From contig NZ_CABHWW010000024.1 in the NCBI RefSeq assembly GCF_902170305.1, positions 62,001 to 126,000 on the forward strand: a DNA stretch of 64,000 nucleotides, given 5' to 3'. The DNA is from Yersinia alsatica. GTDB taxonomy: Bacteria; Pseudomonadota; Gammaproteobacteria; Enterobacterales; Enterobacteriaceae. The notes below the pieces were generated by a model. That model saw only the letters and a list, made by a program, of their open reading frames with translations, searched no databases and was not told the origin of the DNA. The first letter of the stretch is position 1. Each line of letters starts with the position of its first letter. The position numbers and the translations under genes were made by a program. This document shows, one piece after another, positions 30,115 to 41,035 of this stretch.

Positions 30115-30411
30115 TAAACCCCCTAACAAGAAAAAATTGAAGTATTGACTTCAAAAAAAATAACGATAGCGCCTGACTAATGTGATAACTATCAAATCAA
30201 AGCACTATTTTATAAAACAGTGTTATTTGATCTTTTATTTTCATTAAAAATTTATATTTATGATTTTAAAAAATACGACCACTAGGAGGATGGTTTGCCT
30301 CAATGCCATCAAAATAAGTTTAAACAAACTTTAAGAGTCAAAAATCAAGATAAAGTAATACGAGTCTTGTTACTGCGGGAGAGTGGCAGGGAAAATGACA
30401 AATGTAGCGGC
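30115..30411. other. AT-rich gap upstream of the orphan gene
   Basis: This very AT-rich stretch (runs of A/T around 30160-30280) must hold the promoter of the 814-residue orphan on the minus strand. AT-rich accessory promoters of this type are often bound by H-NS; that is inference. No gene is seen: the best-placed plus-strand start here, after TAGGAGG, opens only 14 codons. Confidence 0.5.
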
Positions 30412-30450
30412 AAAAAAAAGCCCTGATGCCACAATCGCGGTATCAGGGCT
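30412..30450 (-). terminator. Terminator of the secDF operon
   Basis: On the minus strand AGCCCTGATACC pairs with GGCATCAGGGCT and is followed by a run of eight T, 18 bases past the secF stop. A textbook intrinsic terminator. Confidence 0.92.
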
Positions 30451-30467
30451 TACCTTAGACTAAGCTA

Positions 30468-31436
30468 TCACGGCAGAATTGAAGGCTGATCAGCACCTTC
30501 TTTCTCAACTTTCTGCTGCAACATATGCTCACGTTTCATACCCAGCTTCAACGCCAGCGCAGACGCTACGTAGATGGATGAAACAGTACCGATGGAAACA
30601 CCGATCAGCATCGTCAGTGAGAAGCCTTGCAGCATCGCACCACCGAAGATAAACAGCATCAATACCACCATCAGCGTGGTTGCAGATGTCATGATAGTAC
30701 GGCTTAAAGTCTGGGTCAGGGACACGTTCATGATTTCATAAGGCGTACCGCGGCGAATCTTGCGGAAGTTCTCACGAATACGGTCCGAGACCACGATACT
30801 GTCGTTAAGTGAGTAACCAATAACCGACATCAATGAAGCGATGATGGTTAGGTCAATCTCAATATGGAATAACGACAAGATCCCCATGGTAATGACCACG
30901 TCATGTGCCAGAGCGATAACCGCCCCCAGCGCCAAACGCCATTCAAAACGGAAACCAACATAAACCAGAATACAGAGCAACGCGACTAACAGCGCCATAC
31001 CACCCGCTTGAGCTAAATCACTGCCCACGCTTGGCCCGACGAATTCGATGCGTTTTACTGATGCATTCTTATCAACTGACTCATTGATGACTGAGATGAC
31101 TTTGTTACCCAGCTCCTGCCCGGCAGTCCCGGTTGCAGGTGGCATACGTACCATTACATCTCGAGTGCTACCAAAGTTTTGCAGGATTGGCGATTCAAAG
31201 CCCGCTGCTTCCAGAGTGTCACGCAGTTGATCCAGATCCGCAGGTTTCTCCAGGTTAATTTCAATCACCGTACCACCGGTGAAATCCAGACCCCAGTTAA
31301 ACCCTTTAGTAGACATCACCACAATGGATGCCACTAACAACAGCAGTGAGATGCCGAAAGCAACGTAATCCCAGCGCATAAAGTCATAGACTTTACGGCC
31401 ATAGTTCAGTTGTTCAACAGTATAATCCTGTGCCAC
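30468..31436 (-). CDS. secF: Protein translocase subunit SecF
   Basis: SecF with SecD forms the proton-driven RND-type partner of SecYEG that pulls preproteins into the periplasm. From the GTG at 31436 the protein has 322 residues, reading [19 protein letters not shown], which aligns with the E. coli start; GAGGAG lies seven bases upstream. A longer reading through the intergenic DNA is not supported. Six membrane spans are visible with the conserved GLDFTGGT near residue 50 and [17 protein letters not shown]. Confidence 0.97.
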   Translation of the reverse strand: MAQDYTVEQLNYGRKVYDFMRWDYVAFGISLLLLVASIVVMSTKGFNWGLDFTGGTVIEINLEKPADLDQLRDTLEAAGFESPILQNFGSTRDVMVRMPPATGTAGQELGNKVISVINESVDKNASVKRIEFVGPSVGSDLAQAGGMALLVALLCILVYVGFRFEWRLALGAVIALAHDVVITMGILSLFHIEIDLTIIASLMSVIGYSLNDSIVVSDRIRENFRKIRRGTPYEIMNVSLTQTLSRTIMTSATTLMVVLMLFIFGGAMLQGFSLTMLIGVSIGTVSSIYVASALALKLGMKREHMLQQKVEKEGADQPSILP

Positions 31437-31446
31437 AACGTACTCC

Positions 31447-33294
31447 TCAAATAGACAGCTTGTTAATGCGCTTGCCGCCGTAAAGCAGGTTGACGATGGC
31501 ACGAGTACCGACTATTGCGGTGAACATTGACGTTACAACACCGATTGCCGTTGTAATAGCAAAGCCTTTAATCGAACCGGTACCCACAGCATAAAGAATG
31601 ATTGCTGTGATAAGTGTCGTTACGTTTGCATCGACGATACTTGAGAAGGCACCTTTGTACCCTTCATGAATCGCTTGCTGTATCGTCCGCCCGTTCCTGT
31701 ACTCTTCTTTTATTCGCTCGTTAATCAGTACGTTAGCATCAACTGCTACCGCCAGCGTCAATACGATCCCGGCAATACCCGGCATGGTTAATGTCGCCCC
31801 CGGTAACAGGGACATCACACCCACGATCAACACGAGGTTAGCCAACAATGCAGTACTGGCAATCACACCAAACTTACGGTAGTAAATCACCATAAACAGG
31901 ATAGAAACCGCCAAGCCCCACAAGCAAGCTTCCAAACCTTGAGCAATGTTCTGTGAACCCAAAGTTGGCCCGATGGTACGCTCTTCCACGATCTGGATTG
32001 GTGCAATCAATGCACCAGCACGCAGCAACAGGGAAAGCTGACGAGCTTCAGCTGGGTTATCAATACCAGTAATGCGGAAACTGTTACCTAAGCGAGACTG
32101 AATAGTCGCGACGTTGATAACTTCTTCTTGCTTAACCAGAATCGCCCGGCCATTGGCATCTTTCTTACCGCTGTCTTTATATTCTACGAACAAAGTCGCC
32201 ATCGGCTTGCCGATATTGTCTTTGGTAAAATTAGACATCAATGAACCACCGGCACTGTCGAGCGAAATATTAACCTGAGCTTGGTTATATTCGTCGGTGC
32301 TGGAAGTTGAGTCGGTAATATGGTCACCAGTCAGGATCACGCGCTTGTACAAGACAACCGGACGACCTTCACGGGTATTTTTGACTTCAGAGTCACCCGG
32401 CACACGACCGGAAGCCGCCACAGAGGCATCAACATTGCTGTTTACCAGACGGAATTCTAGAGTTGCAGTCGCACCAAGAATTTCTTTAGCACGAGCGGTA
32501 TCTTGAATACCCGGTAATTCAACCACAATACGATCTGAACCTTGGCGCTGAACCAACGGCTCGGCTACACCTAATTGGTTAACCCGGTTACGCAGAATAG
32601 TAATGTTTTGCTGAACAGCATATTCACGCGCTTCACGCAGACGGTCATCGCTCATCACAGCTTTTAATGTATTGCTGCCATTGGAGCCAATCACCAGATC
32701 ACGGTGGCGAGAAGAGAGGTAGCTGATAGCGTCATCGCGCGTTTGATCATCGCGGAAACGCACTTCAACACCATAGTTGTCGAGTTTACGTACAGTGGCA
32801 TACGGGATATTTTTCTCACGCAAATCGGTGCGCAGGGTATCCATCGTTTGCTCTTGCAGCTTGCTAAGTGCGGTATCCATATCCACTTCCATCAGGAAGT
32901 GCACACCACCACGCAGGTCAAGCCCAAGTTTCATCGGCTCTGCGCCTAATCTAGCAAGCCAAGAAGGCGTTGCTGGAGCCAGGTTCAAGGCGATTACGTA
33001 TTGGTCCCCCATCGCAGCCATCAGTGCCTCACGGGCGCGCAGCTGGACGTCAGGATCTCTAAAGCGAGCCAAGATTGCACCGTTTTCCAGCGCAATAGAC
33101 TTGCTCGCTATGTTGTCTTTTTCTAAAACGTCACGGACTTGGACCAGCGTTGTTTCACTGGCGGCGATTCCTCGCGCACCAGTGATTTGAACAGCCGGAT
33201 CCTCACCATAAAGGTTGGGAAGTGCATATAGCAGACCGACGAAGATCACAACGATCAACATCAGATACTTCCACAAAGGATAACGGTTTAACAC
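31447..33294 (-). CDS. secD: Protein translocase subunit SecD
   Basis: SecD is the larger RND-type subunit, with a big periplasmic P1 region and six spans. The 615 residues start at a GTG (33294), as in E. coli, giving [11 protein letters not shown]. Conserved D1-D4 segments include [16 protein letters not shown], and [17 protein letters not shown] contains the buried Asp of the proton path. It lies 10 bases ahead of secF and 27 bases after yajC. Confidence 0.97.
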   Translation of the reverse strand: MLNRYPLWKYLMLIVVIFVGLLYALPNLYGEDPAVQITGARGIAASETTLVQVRDVLEKDNIASKSIALENGAILARFRDPDVQLRAREALMAAMGDQYVIALNLAPATPSWLARLGAEPMKLGLDLRGGVHFLMEVDMDTALSKLQEQTMDTLRTDLREKNIPYATVRKLDNYGVEVRFRDDQTRDDAISYLSSRHRDLVIGSNGSNTLKAVMSDDRLREAREYAVQQNITILRNRVNQLGVAEPLVQRQGSDRIVVELPGIQDTARAKEILGATATLEFRLVNSNVDASVAASGRVPGDSEVKNTREGRPVVLYKRVILTGDHITDSTSSTDEYNQAQVNISLDSAGGSLMSNFTKDNIGKPMATLFVEYKDSGKKDANGRAILVKQEEVINVATIQSRLGNSFRITGIDNPAEARQLSLLLRAGALIAPIQIVEERTIGPTLGSQNIAQGLEACLWGLAVSILFMVIYYRKFGVIASTALLANLVLIVGVMSLLPGATLTMPGIAGIVLTLAVAVDANVLINERIKEEYRNGRTIQQAIHEGYKGAFSSIVDANVTTLITAIILYAVGTGSIKGFAITTAIGVVTSMFTAIVGTRAIVNLLYGGKRINKLSI

Positions 33295-33321
33295 GGCAAT
33301 TCCCTTCGGGAAAATCGAAAA

Positions 33322-33654
33322 TTACAGAGCTTTCATTGTACCTTTCGGTAAAACGGCAGCAACGAAGTCACGTTTGATCATCACTTCAGTGGTGTCGTTC
33401 AGTGCGATTACGATATAACCCGTTTCCGCTACTTTAGTAACACGACCAAGCAAACCACCAGTGGTCAGCACTTCATCACCTTTACCAATAGAATCCATCA
33501 GTTTTTTGTGTTCTTTGGCACGTTTTTGCTGTGGACGCAGGATCATGAAGTAGAAAATCAGACCAAATACCACCAGCATAATCACCAGGGAGTACGGGCT
33601 GCTCTGAGCCGGAGCCCCAGCGGATGCGACAGCATCGGAAATGAAAAGACTCAT
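33322..33654 (-). CDS. yajC: Preprotein translocase accessory subunit YajC
   Basis: YajC is a single-span inner-membrane protein that associates with SecDF. The 110-residue product has a short periplasmic N-terminus, a span near residues 20-40 (SLVIMLVVFGLIFYFMI), then RPQQKRAKEHKKLMDSI and a small beta domain. It lies between tgt and secD in the usual order. Confidence 0.97.
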   Translation of the reverse strand: MSLFISDAVASAGAPAQSSPYSLVIMLVVFGLIFYFMILRPQQKRAKEHKKLMDSIGKGDEVLTTGGLLGRVTKVAETGYIVIALNDTTEVMIKRDFVAAVLPKGTMKAL

Positions 33655-33762
33655 TAAAATTCCCTCATTGTTATCAATATCAGTGTGAAATCAGTGCGAT
33701 AGAATCAGTAACAGCAAATCGTAACTGCTCAATCTATAAATACAAAGACAATAATTTTAAAA

Positions 33763-34947
<1,185 letters not shown>

Positions 34948-34972
34948 TCACACCGCGAGTGTGACCTAAAAT

Positions 34973-36043
34973 TTACGGGTTGACCGTCTCTTCCGGTGCC
35001 CGTGGATTACGGCTGATGAACATTGCATCACCGTAACTGAAAAAGCGATATTGCTCTGCAACTGCCTGCTGATAAGCATTCATGGTATTTTTATAACCAG
35101 CGAAAGCAGAAACCAACATTATCAATGTTGATTCAGGCAAATGGAAGTTGGTGACCAAAGCATCCACGACCTGATAGTGATATCCCGGGTAAATAAAGAT
35201 GCGAGTATCACCAAAGAAAGGGGAAATAAGGCCATTCTCGGTGGCCTTAGCGGCACTTTCCAATGAACGGACTGATGTGGTACCCACAGCGACCACACGA
35301 TTACCACGAGCCTTACAGGCCAGAACTGCATCTACTACCTCTTGAGGCACTTCTGCATATTCGGAGTGCATAATATGCTCTTCAATGGTATCGACCCGCA
35401 CTGGCTGGAATGTCCCGGCGCCAACATGCAAGGTGACAAAGGCCATCTCAATACCCTTCTCACGCAACGCTGCCAACAGCGGCTCATCAAAATGTAGCCC
35501 GGCGGTTGGTGCTGCGACGGCCCCTGGACGCTGGCTGTATACTGTCTGGTACAGTTCGCGATCAGCATCTTCATCAGGGCGATCAATATAAGGAGGCAAG
35601 GGCATATGACCGACCAGATTCAGGATGGTGAAAACATCCCGCTCATCGTCAAAACGTAGCTCAAATAAAGTGTCATGGCGCGCCACCATAGTCGCTCGGA
35701 TGCTTTCATCATCCCCCAACAGCAACTCAGCACCGGGTTTAGGCGCTTTCGAGGCTTTTACATGGGCCAGCACGCGGCTATCATCCAGAACCCGCTCTAC
35801 CAGCACTTCCAGCTTGCCACCACTGGCTTTACGACCAAACAGGCGCGCGGGAATAACCCGAGTATTATTGAATACCAGCAGATCGCCTGGCTCCAACTTA
35901 TCCAGCAAATCGGTGAAAATACCGTGCGTTAACCTTCCCGTAGGGCCATCCAGCGATAATAAGCGGCAACCGCTACGCTGGGGCTGGGGGTAATGGGCAA
36001 TCAGAGATTCCGGGAGCTCAAAAGAAAAATCGGCAACACGCAT
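34973..36043 (-). CDS. queA: S-adenosylmethionine:tRNA ribosyltransferase-isomerase
   Basis: QueA adds the ribosyl part of SAM to preQ1 in tRNA to make epoxyqueuosine, the step after Tgt. The 356 residues equal the E. coli length when started at [12 protein letters not shown] (36043), preceded by GGAAA. Conserved segments include [25 protein letters not shown] and [12 protein letters not shown]. It is the first gene of queA-tgt-yajC-secD-secF. Confidence 0.97.
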   Translation of the reverse strand: MRVADFSFELPESLIAHYPQPQRSGCRLLSLDGPTGRLTHGIFTDLLDKLEPGDLLVFNNTRVIPARLFGRKASGGKLEVLVERVLDDSRVLAHVKASKAPKPGAELLLGDDESIRATMVARHDTLFELRFDDERDVFTILNLVGHMPLPPYIDRPDEDADRELYQTVYSQRPGAVAAPTAGLHFDEPLLAALREKGIEMAFVTLHVGAGTFQPVRVDTIEEHIMHSEYAEVPQEVVDAVLACKARGNRVVAVGTTSVRSLESAAKATENGLISPFFGDTRIFIYPGYHYQVVDALVTNFHLPESTLIMLVSAFAGYKNTMNAYQQAVAEQYRFFSYGDAMFISRNPRAPEETVNP

Positions 36044-36176
36044 GGCTTTCCACTTCATAATATAAGGACAGACCCGGCCAACAAGAATGATGGGGCGGTT
36101 CATAAAAACAGGCCGCTAGTCTAGAGCCCCCAAGGGCAGGCTGCAACTTAAAGTAATAAAGGTATATACTCCGTTC

Positions 36177-36758
36177 ATGAATTTTCTCGCTCACCTTCAT
36201 CTCGCAACATTGGCTGACAGCTCTTTATTGGGCAATTTATTGGCCGACTTTGTCCGCGGTAATCCACAGGGTGAATATTCCCCTGACATTGTCGCTGGCA
36301 TAATGATGCATCGTCGCGTTGATGTTATGACCGATACCTTGCCGTTGGTGAAAGAAGCCCGTGGCTATTTCAGCGCTGATTATCGTCGGGTGGCCCCTAT
36401 TACTCTGGATGTTTTGTGGGATCATTTTCTTGCCCGCAACTGGGATAAACTGGTGCCTGGTTACTCTTTACCCGATTTTATTGAACACGCGCAACACCAA
36501 ATTTTGCCGCATTTGCCGCAGACACCGGCGCGTTTCCAGAACCTAAATGCTTATCTGTGGCCTGAGCGTTGGCTGGAGCGCTACGCTGAGCTACCCTTTA
36601 TAGCTGATGTGTTACAAGGTATGGCAAATCGACGACCTAAGCTGGCAGCCCTCGCGGGTTCTTTTCACGACATAGAACAACACTATCAGCCGCTAGAACA
36701 ACTGTTCTGGGCATTTTATCCTGCCATGATGGTGCAGGCACAACACAAGCAGATATAG
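36177..36758 (+). CDS. acpH: Acyl carrier protein phosphodiesterase
   Basis: AcpH (YajB) removes the phosphopantetheine arm from holo-ACP. The 193-residue protein has the HD-type metal-site segments [22 protein letters not shown] and [12 protein letters not shown]. It is divergent from queA across about 130 bases. The gene keeps its E. coli neighbour queA on one side; on the other, malZ is displaced by about 4 kb of accessory genes. Confidence 0.94.
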   Translation: MNFLAHLHLATLADSSLLGNLLADFVRGNPQGEYSPDIVAGIMMHRRVDVMTDTLPLVKEARGYFSADYRRVAPITLDVLWDHFLARNWDKLVPGYSLPDFIEHAQHQILPHLPQTPARFQNLNAYLWPERWLERYAELPFIADVLQGMANRRPKLAALAGSFHDIEQHYQPLEQLFWAFYPAMMVQAQHKQI

Positions 36759-36860
36759 ATTAAAACATTTTAGTTTGTGTGGCTATTAACGCTAAGTCAC
36801 TTGCTCTTTCTGCAAGAATGGGTATCTTAGCAAGACTACGAAACTAAAATCGTTGTAACA

Positions 36861-36897
36861 ATAGGTAAAAGCTATCACAGCAATCGGTATTTATCCC
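36861..36897. promoter_or_regulatory. OxyR-like site upstream of ahpC
   Basis: ATAG-N7-CTAT (36861-36875) with the internal pattern GTAAAAG matches the OxyR half-site exactly, and ATCG-N7-TCCC follows with the required seven-base spacing as a weaker second half. It lies about 85 bases ahead of the peroxiredoxin start. OxyR activation of ahpC is established in enterobacteria. Confidence 0.65.
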
Positions 36898-36981
36898 TTT
36901 ATTCATTGAGCTTAAATACCTATGCTGTGCCGATACTTTTAAGACAACTGGTTAATCCATCCCTATTAACAGGAGTAATTT

Positions 36982-37584
36982 ATGGTTCTGGTAACTCGTC
37001 AAGCCCCTGATTTTACAGCAGCTGCTGTTCTTGGTAGCGGCGAAATCGTTGAAAACTTCAACCTGAAAAAACACCTGAACGGCCGCCCTGCCGTCCTGTT
37101 CTTCTGGCCAATGGACTTCACTTTCGTTTGTCCTTCAGAGTTGATCGCTTTCGACCACCGTTACGAAGAATTCCAGAAACGTGGCGTTGAAGTTGTAGGT
37201 GTTTCTTTTGACTCCGAGTTTGTACACAACGCATGGCGTAAAACCCCAGTAGATAAAGGCGGTATTGGTGAAGTTAAATACCCAATGGTTGCTGATATCA
37301 AACGTGAAATTCAGAAAGCCTACGGTATTGAGCACCCAGATGCTGGCGTTGCACTGCGTGGTTCTTTCCTGATCGACAAAAACGGCGTAGTTCGTCACCA
37401 AGTGGTTAACGACCTGCCACTGGGCCGTAACATTGACGAAATGCTGCGTATGGTTGACGCGCTGCAATTCCACGAAGAACATGGTGATGTTTGCCCTGCT
37501 CAGTGGGAAAAAGGTAAAGCAGGTATGGGCGCATCTCCAGATGGCGTTGCTAAATATCTGTCAGAAAACGCCTCTAAACTGTAA
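36982..37584 (+). CDS. AhpC/Prx1-type 2-Cys peroxiredoxin
   Basis: A typical 2-Cys peroxiredoxin that reduces hydrogen and organic peroxides and peroxynitrite. The 200 residues carry the peroxidatic Cys50 in FTFVCPSE and the resolving Cys171 in DVCPAQW. It is closer to the eukaryotic-like Prx1/TsaA group than to E. coli AhpC, and no ahpF follows, so thioredoxin is the likely reductant. AGGAG is well placed before ATG 36982. A strong terminator follows. Yersinia annotations often call it ahpC. Confidence 0.93.
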   Translation: MVLVTRQAPDFTAAAVLGSGEIVENFNLKKHLNGRPAVLFFWPMDFTFVCPSELIAFDHRYEEFQKRGVEVVGVSFDSEFVHNAWRKTPVDKGGIGEVKYPMVADIKREIQKAYGIEHPDAGVALRGSFLIDKNGVVRHQVVNDLPLGRNIDEMLRMVDALQFHEEHGDVCPAQWEKGKAGMGASPDGVAKYLSENASKL

Positions 37585-37623
37585 TAACAGTTTATGCCTC
37601 CCCTGATTTATTCGGGGGATATA

Positions 37624-37657
37624 AAGCCAGTCAGTTCTCGCTGACTGGCTTTTTTAT
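37624..37657 (+). terminator. Terminator after the peroxiredoxin gene
   Basis: AAGCCAGTCAG pairs with CTGACTGGCTT around a short loop, followed by TTTTTATTTT. Confidence 0.92.
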
Positions 37658-37691
37658 TTTGATATAACTTAAGTTCATAAACATTAAAAAT

Positions 37692-37706
37692 GGGTGCTTG
37701 AAAGCT
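37692..37706 (-). ncRNA. hok mRNA 3' fold-back (fbi-like) element
   Basis: On the minus strand this 15-base segment near the expected 3' end of the hok transcript is complementary, with a single bulged base, to the 5' end of the same transcript at 38070-38083. In plasmid R1 hok mRNA such 3'-5' pairing keeps the full-length message untranslated until 3' processing. The pairing is seen in sequence; its role is inferred. A separate hairpin (GGGCGGG/CCCGCCC, 37742-37763) lies between it and hok. Confidence 0.6.
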
Positions 37707-37770
37707 GCAACTAACAATAAAATGGCTACCCTGACAACGAAGGGCGGGAATCACTCCCCGCCCAGTTGCC

Positions 37771-37926
37771 TTACCTTTCAGATTCGTAAGCTAAAATGGC
37801 CGCAACTTCCTTGTTTCCATCTTTTAGGCGTAATTCACACAGTGATTTATGCGTAATTAATGTAAATGCCAGAACTGTTATACAAACAATCAATAGGCAC
37901 CAAACAAGCGTATTTTGTGGCAACAT
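37771..37926 (-). CDS. hok: Hok/Gef family type I toxin
   Basis: A 51-residue membrane toxin of the Hok/Gef family, which depolarises the inner membrane when its mRNA escapes antisense control. It reads [19 protein letters not shown], a single span, then the hallmark [23 protein letters not shown]; the periplasmic Cys is in SLCE. The ATG at 37926 follows AAGGAGG. Upstream, the minus strand preserves the hok leader pattern (AGCCCCGTA ... TTAATACGAGGC). The only leader ATG, 29 codons upstream, is in frame with hok, giving an 80-residue extended reading rather than a frame-shifted mok. Confidence 0.9.
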   Translation of the reverse strand: MLPQNTLVWCLLIVCITVLAFTLITHKSLCELRLKDGNKEVAAILAYESER

Positions 37927-37979
37927 ATCAAGCCTCCTTGCCTTGCCTTTCGGCGGGGAAAAGGCTACCGTAATACTGT

Positions 37980-38030
37980 CGGGTATTACAGAGAGCCTCG
38001 TATTAATTAGCATTGATACGGGGCTTTTCT
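37980..38030 (+). ncRNA. Sok-like antisense RNA
   Basis: The plus strand here is complementary to the hok leader. GCCTCGTAT (37995-38003) pairs with ATACGGGGC (38016-38024), allowing G-U pairs, followed by TTTTCT: an intrinsic terminator where Sok of plasmid R1 has one. The 5' end and promoter are estimated; I could not find a convincing -35/-10 pair. Confidence 0.5.
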
Positions 38031-38110
38031 CTGTCTACTCTCAACCTGAAATAAGCACCTAAAGCAGACAGCTTCAAGCACCCGCCACGAAGTCTATATA
38101 ATTATTATTT
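38031..38110 (-). promoter_or_regulatory. hok transcript 5' end and promoter
   Basis: On the minus strand TATATA (38100-38095) could be the -10 of the hok promoter, placing the start near GGCGGGTGCTTGAAGCT at about 38087. The 5' segment 38083-38070 pairs with the 3' fold-back element at 37692-37706. Confidence 0.45.
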
Positions 38111-38383
38111 CTAATCCTACCTTATCTTCCTTAAGCAGATCGCTTTATTTTCAATCAGTTGTTTTCATTTAATTTAATTTTCACTGAGCAAAAACCAACC
38201 TATTAGTTCGTACATAACTGACTCAACCACCTTCCGCCGCCAATTAATTAGCTGCCACAAATATTTATTCTGCTATTAATTATTACTGGTATGTGTTTTG
38301 CACATTCCATAAGCAGCACTTTTAAGCTGCCAGACAAAAATGACCGGGTAATCCCTGGCGGACAGGAAATAACAGGAGTCAGA
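38111..38383. other. AT-rich gap upstream of ggt
   Basis: AT-rich intergenic DNA between the hok promoter and ggt. It must hold the ggt promoter, but I cannot name a specific -35/-10 pair. No gene is seen. Confidence 0.4.
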
Positions 38384-40147
38384 ATGCATTTAAAAAAATG
38401 GAACAAACCCTTGGCTATATTGGCTTTGTTGGTCAGTGGTACGCTACATGCGGCCTCAACACCGGCGGTAGAGGCAAAAAATGGCATGGTGGTAACCTCC
38501 CAGTATCTGGCTTCACAGGTTGGGACGGATATTTTAAAAATGGGTGGCAATGCGGTTGATGCTGCGGTGGCTGTGGGTTACGCACAGGCGGTGGTGAATC
38601 CCTGCTGCGGCAATATTGGCGGGGGAGGTTTTATGACCATTCACCTAGCCGATGGAACTGACACATTTATAAACTTCCGTGAAACTGCACCTGCCGCAGC
38701 CAGTGCTGATATGTATCTGGATAAAGAGGGCAAAGTCACCAAAGATGCCAGTTTATATGGCTATTTGGCCGCAGGCGTGCCGGGCACCGTGTTGGGTATG
38801 GACAGTGCCCAGCAGAAATACGGCAAATTGACACGTCAGCAAGTGATGGCTCCAGCAATCAAACTGGCCCGCGAGGGCTTTATATTGACTCGTGCCGATA
38901 CTGACATTCTGGACACAACCGTCAAACGTTTCCGGCAAGACCCTGAATCTGCTCGAATTTTCCTGCGCCCAAATGGAGAAGCGCTGCAACCGGGAGATCG
39001 CCTGATTCAAGCGGATCTGGCAGAGACTCTGACGGCTATTTCTGAAAAAGGACCGGATGCTTTCTATCAGGGGAAAATACCGCAAGCAGTTGAAGCAGCG
39101 GCTAAAAAAGGCGGCGGCATTCTTACCGCAGCCGATTTCGCCAACTATAAAATCACCGAAACCGCCCCTATCACTTGCAGTTATCGTGGCTATAAATTCG
39201 TCTCTTCCCCGCCGCCTAGCTCGGGTGGGGTGACATTATGTGAAACATTAAATGTCCTTGAGGGCTATGACCTGAAAAGCATGGGCTTTAACTCTGCGGC
39301 TTACATTCATACGCTGACAGAGGCCATGCGCCATGCCTATATGGATCGCAATACTTTCCTCGGCGATCCGGAGTTTGTTAAGAACCCAATTGACCACCTG
39401 CTGAGCAAAAGTTATGCCGCTGATATTCGTAAGCAAATTGTCGCCAATAAAGCGACGCCATCAGTAGAAGTTCAGCCGGGTATGCAGCCGCATGAAAAAC
39501 CGGAAACAACCCACTATTCGATTGTCGATCATGAAGGTAATGCCGTCTCTACCACCTACACAGTTAATGGCCGCTTTGGTGCTGTGGTGATTGCCCCCGG
39601 TACTGGCTTTTTCCTGAATGATGAAATGGATGACTTTACGGTCAAAGTCGGCGAGCAAAATATGTATGGTTTAGTTCAGGGAGCAACCAACTCCATCGCC
39701 CCCGGTAAGCGCCCACTATCGTCGATGAGCCCAACGTTAGTGACCAAAGATGGTAAGACATTTATGGTTTTAGGGTCACCGGGTGGCTCGCGGATCATTA
39801 CAATAACCCTGCAAACAGCATTGAACGTAATTGACCACGGTATGGCACCACAAGAGGCGGTGGATGCGCCACGTATCCATCATCAGTGGTTACCAGACGA
39901 GGTTTACTACGAGCAGCGCGGTGTTTCCGCAGATAGCCTTAATCTGCTGAAAACAATGGGATATAAAATGGTTGAGCAGAATCCATGGGGCGCTGCTGAG
40001 CTGATTTTAGTTGGTTTGGCTGGTGTTGAAGGGGTGAGTCCTGCTAACTCAGGGAATGATTCTGCCGTCTCCGGCAAAGTCCGTGAAGGCTATTTGTATG
40101 GAGCCAATGATGTCCGTCGCCCGGCTGGGGCTGCTATCGGTTACTAA
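38384..40147 (+). CDS. ggt: Gamma-glutamyltransferase
   Basis: Ggt is a periplasmic enzyme that hydrolyses glutathione and other gamma-glutamyl compounds or transfers the glutamyl group. The 587-residue precursor starts at ATG 38384 after AGGAG, with a signal peptide ending near TLHAAS. It matures by self-cleavage before the nucleophile Thr375 in EKPETTHYS, giving large and small subunits; PLSSMSPT and GSPGGSR are the small-subunit binding motifs. It lies in the accessory segment between acpH and malZ. Confidence 0.96.
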   Translation: MHLKKWNKPLAILALLVSGTLHAASTPAVEAKNGMVVTSQYLASQVGTDILKMGGNAVDAAVAVGYAQAVVNPCCGNIGGGGFMTIHLADGTDTFINFRETAPAAASADMYLDKEGKVTKDASLYGYLAAGVPGTVLGMDSAQQKYGKLTRQQVMAPAIKLAREGFILTRADTDILDTTVKRFRQDPESARIFLRPNGEALQPGDRLIQADLAETLTAISEKGPDAFYQGKIPQAVEAAAKKGGGILTAADFANYKITETAPITCSYRGYKFVSSPPPSSGGVTLCETLNVLEGYDLKSMGFNSAAYIHTLTEAMRHAYMDRNTFLGDPEFVKNPIDHLLSKSYAADIRKQIVANKATPSVEVQPGMQPHEKPETTHYSIVDHEGNAVSTTYTVNGRFGAVVIAPGTGFFLNDEMDDFTVKVGEQNMYGLVQGATNSIAPGKRPLSSMSPTLVTKDGKTFMVLGSPGGSRIITITLQTALNVIDHGMAPQEAVDAPRIHHQWLPDEVYYEQRGVSADSLNLLKTMGYKMVEQNPWGAAELILVGLAGVEGVSPANSGNDSAVSGKVREGYLYGANDVRRPAGAAIGY

Positions 40148-40166
40148 TATGTAAATTATGACTCAT

Positions 40167-40195
40167 CCCCCATCAATGCATCGATGGGGGAATTT
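40167..40195. terminator. Bidirectional terminator between ggt and the SDR gene
   Basis: CCCCCATCAA and GATGGGGG form a strong stem flanked by AATTT on the plus side. It lies between convergent genes and may serve both. Confidence 0.7.
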
Positions 40196-40209
40196 ACCCG
40201 CAAATTATA

Positions 40210-40890
40210 TCACCAAGGCAATGTGTGCCCCTGATAGTCAATAAAGCCATGCCCACCCTTACCGGAAGCGTGTTCAATTTGATCAACCACCCCTTTCACA
40301 CTGGTAGCAATGGTCAATGGCGCGGCATCTCCTCCCATATCAGTTTTTACCCACCCCGGATGAATGGATAAAACGGTTAGCGATGGGTCGGCCACCTCGG
40401 CAACCAGATTACGCGTCATCATATTCAATGCAGCCTTACTTGCTGAATATAAAGGCTTATGACCGGAAGCATTATGATCAAGGCTACCTAATTGAGACGA
40501 CATAAAGGCCAATACACTGTGGGTTGGATTACGTTGTGCTAGCAGAAGTTGGGCAATACGAATGGGTGAAACTGCATTCGTTTGGAACAATTCGAGGATC
40601 TCTTCTGGTTTAGCCTCAATCGCAGATTGATGCTCTGGCCCAGAAATGCCCGCATTAACAAATATCAGGTCAAACTTCTGGCCCTCAACTTGGGGTAAAA
40701 ACTCTTTAATACTTTCAGGTTGATTGATATCTAATGTCAACCAGTGAGCCGCATGCGCGCTGGTATCTTTCGCTGCACCACGTGTTGTCGCAGTCACTGA
40801 CCATCCACGGCGATTAAGTTCATCAACCAGACCCAGACCCAAGCCCCGTGAGGCTCCAATGATCAATGCCTGTCTTTTAGTTGTGCTCAT
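40210..40890 (-). CDS. Short-chain dehydrogenase/reductase
   Basis: A 226-residue classical short-chain dehydrogenase of unknown substrate. It has the cofactor motif GASRGLG (12-18), NAG (79-81), the catalytic Ser in FMSSQLGS (about 131-132), and YSASK with Tyr148 and Lys152; Arg after the first Gly suggests NADP(H) preference. It resembles the CsgA/YciK-like single-domain group. It is convergent with ggt and has no operon partner, so context gives no substrate. Confidence 0.85.
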   Translation of the reverse strand: MSTTKRQALIIGASRGLGLGLVDELNRRGWSVTATTRGAAKDTSAHAAHWLTLDINQPESIKEFLPQVEGQKFDLIFVNAGISGPEHQSAIEAKPEEILELFQTNAVSPIRIAQLLLAQRNPTHSVLAFMSSQLGSLDHNASGHKPLYSASKAALNMMTRNLVAEVADPSLTVLSIHPGWVKTDMGGDAAPLTIATSVKGVVDQIEHASGKGGHGFIDYQGHTLPW

Positions 40891-40981
40891 ATCATTTTCC
40901 CTTCGGTGAAGTTAGCTGGCAACAATTTCTACCTGTTATTACTCTCTACAACTGTCTTATATATAGTATCTCACCTAAAGG

Positions 40982-41004
40982 AAAAGCGGCGCTTGGCCGC
41001 TTTT
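40982..41004 (-). terminator. Terminator after malZ
   Basis: AAAAGCGGC and GCCGCTTTT form a perfect stem 32 bases past the malZ stop, with a TTTT tail inside the stem end. Confidence 0.75.
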
Positions 41005-41035
41005 AATATCTCGCACTTTGGTAACAGTTCTTAAG

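Noticed and set aside
30293-30337. Short plus-strand frame after TAGGAGG
   Set aside because: Only 14 codons and no membrane or family feature; more likely a chance Shine-Dalgarno-like sequence.
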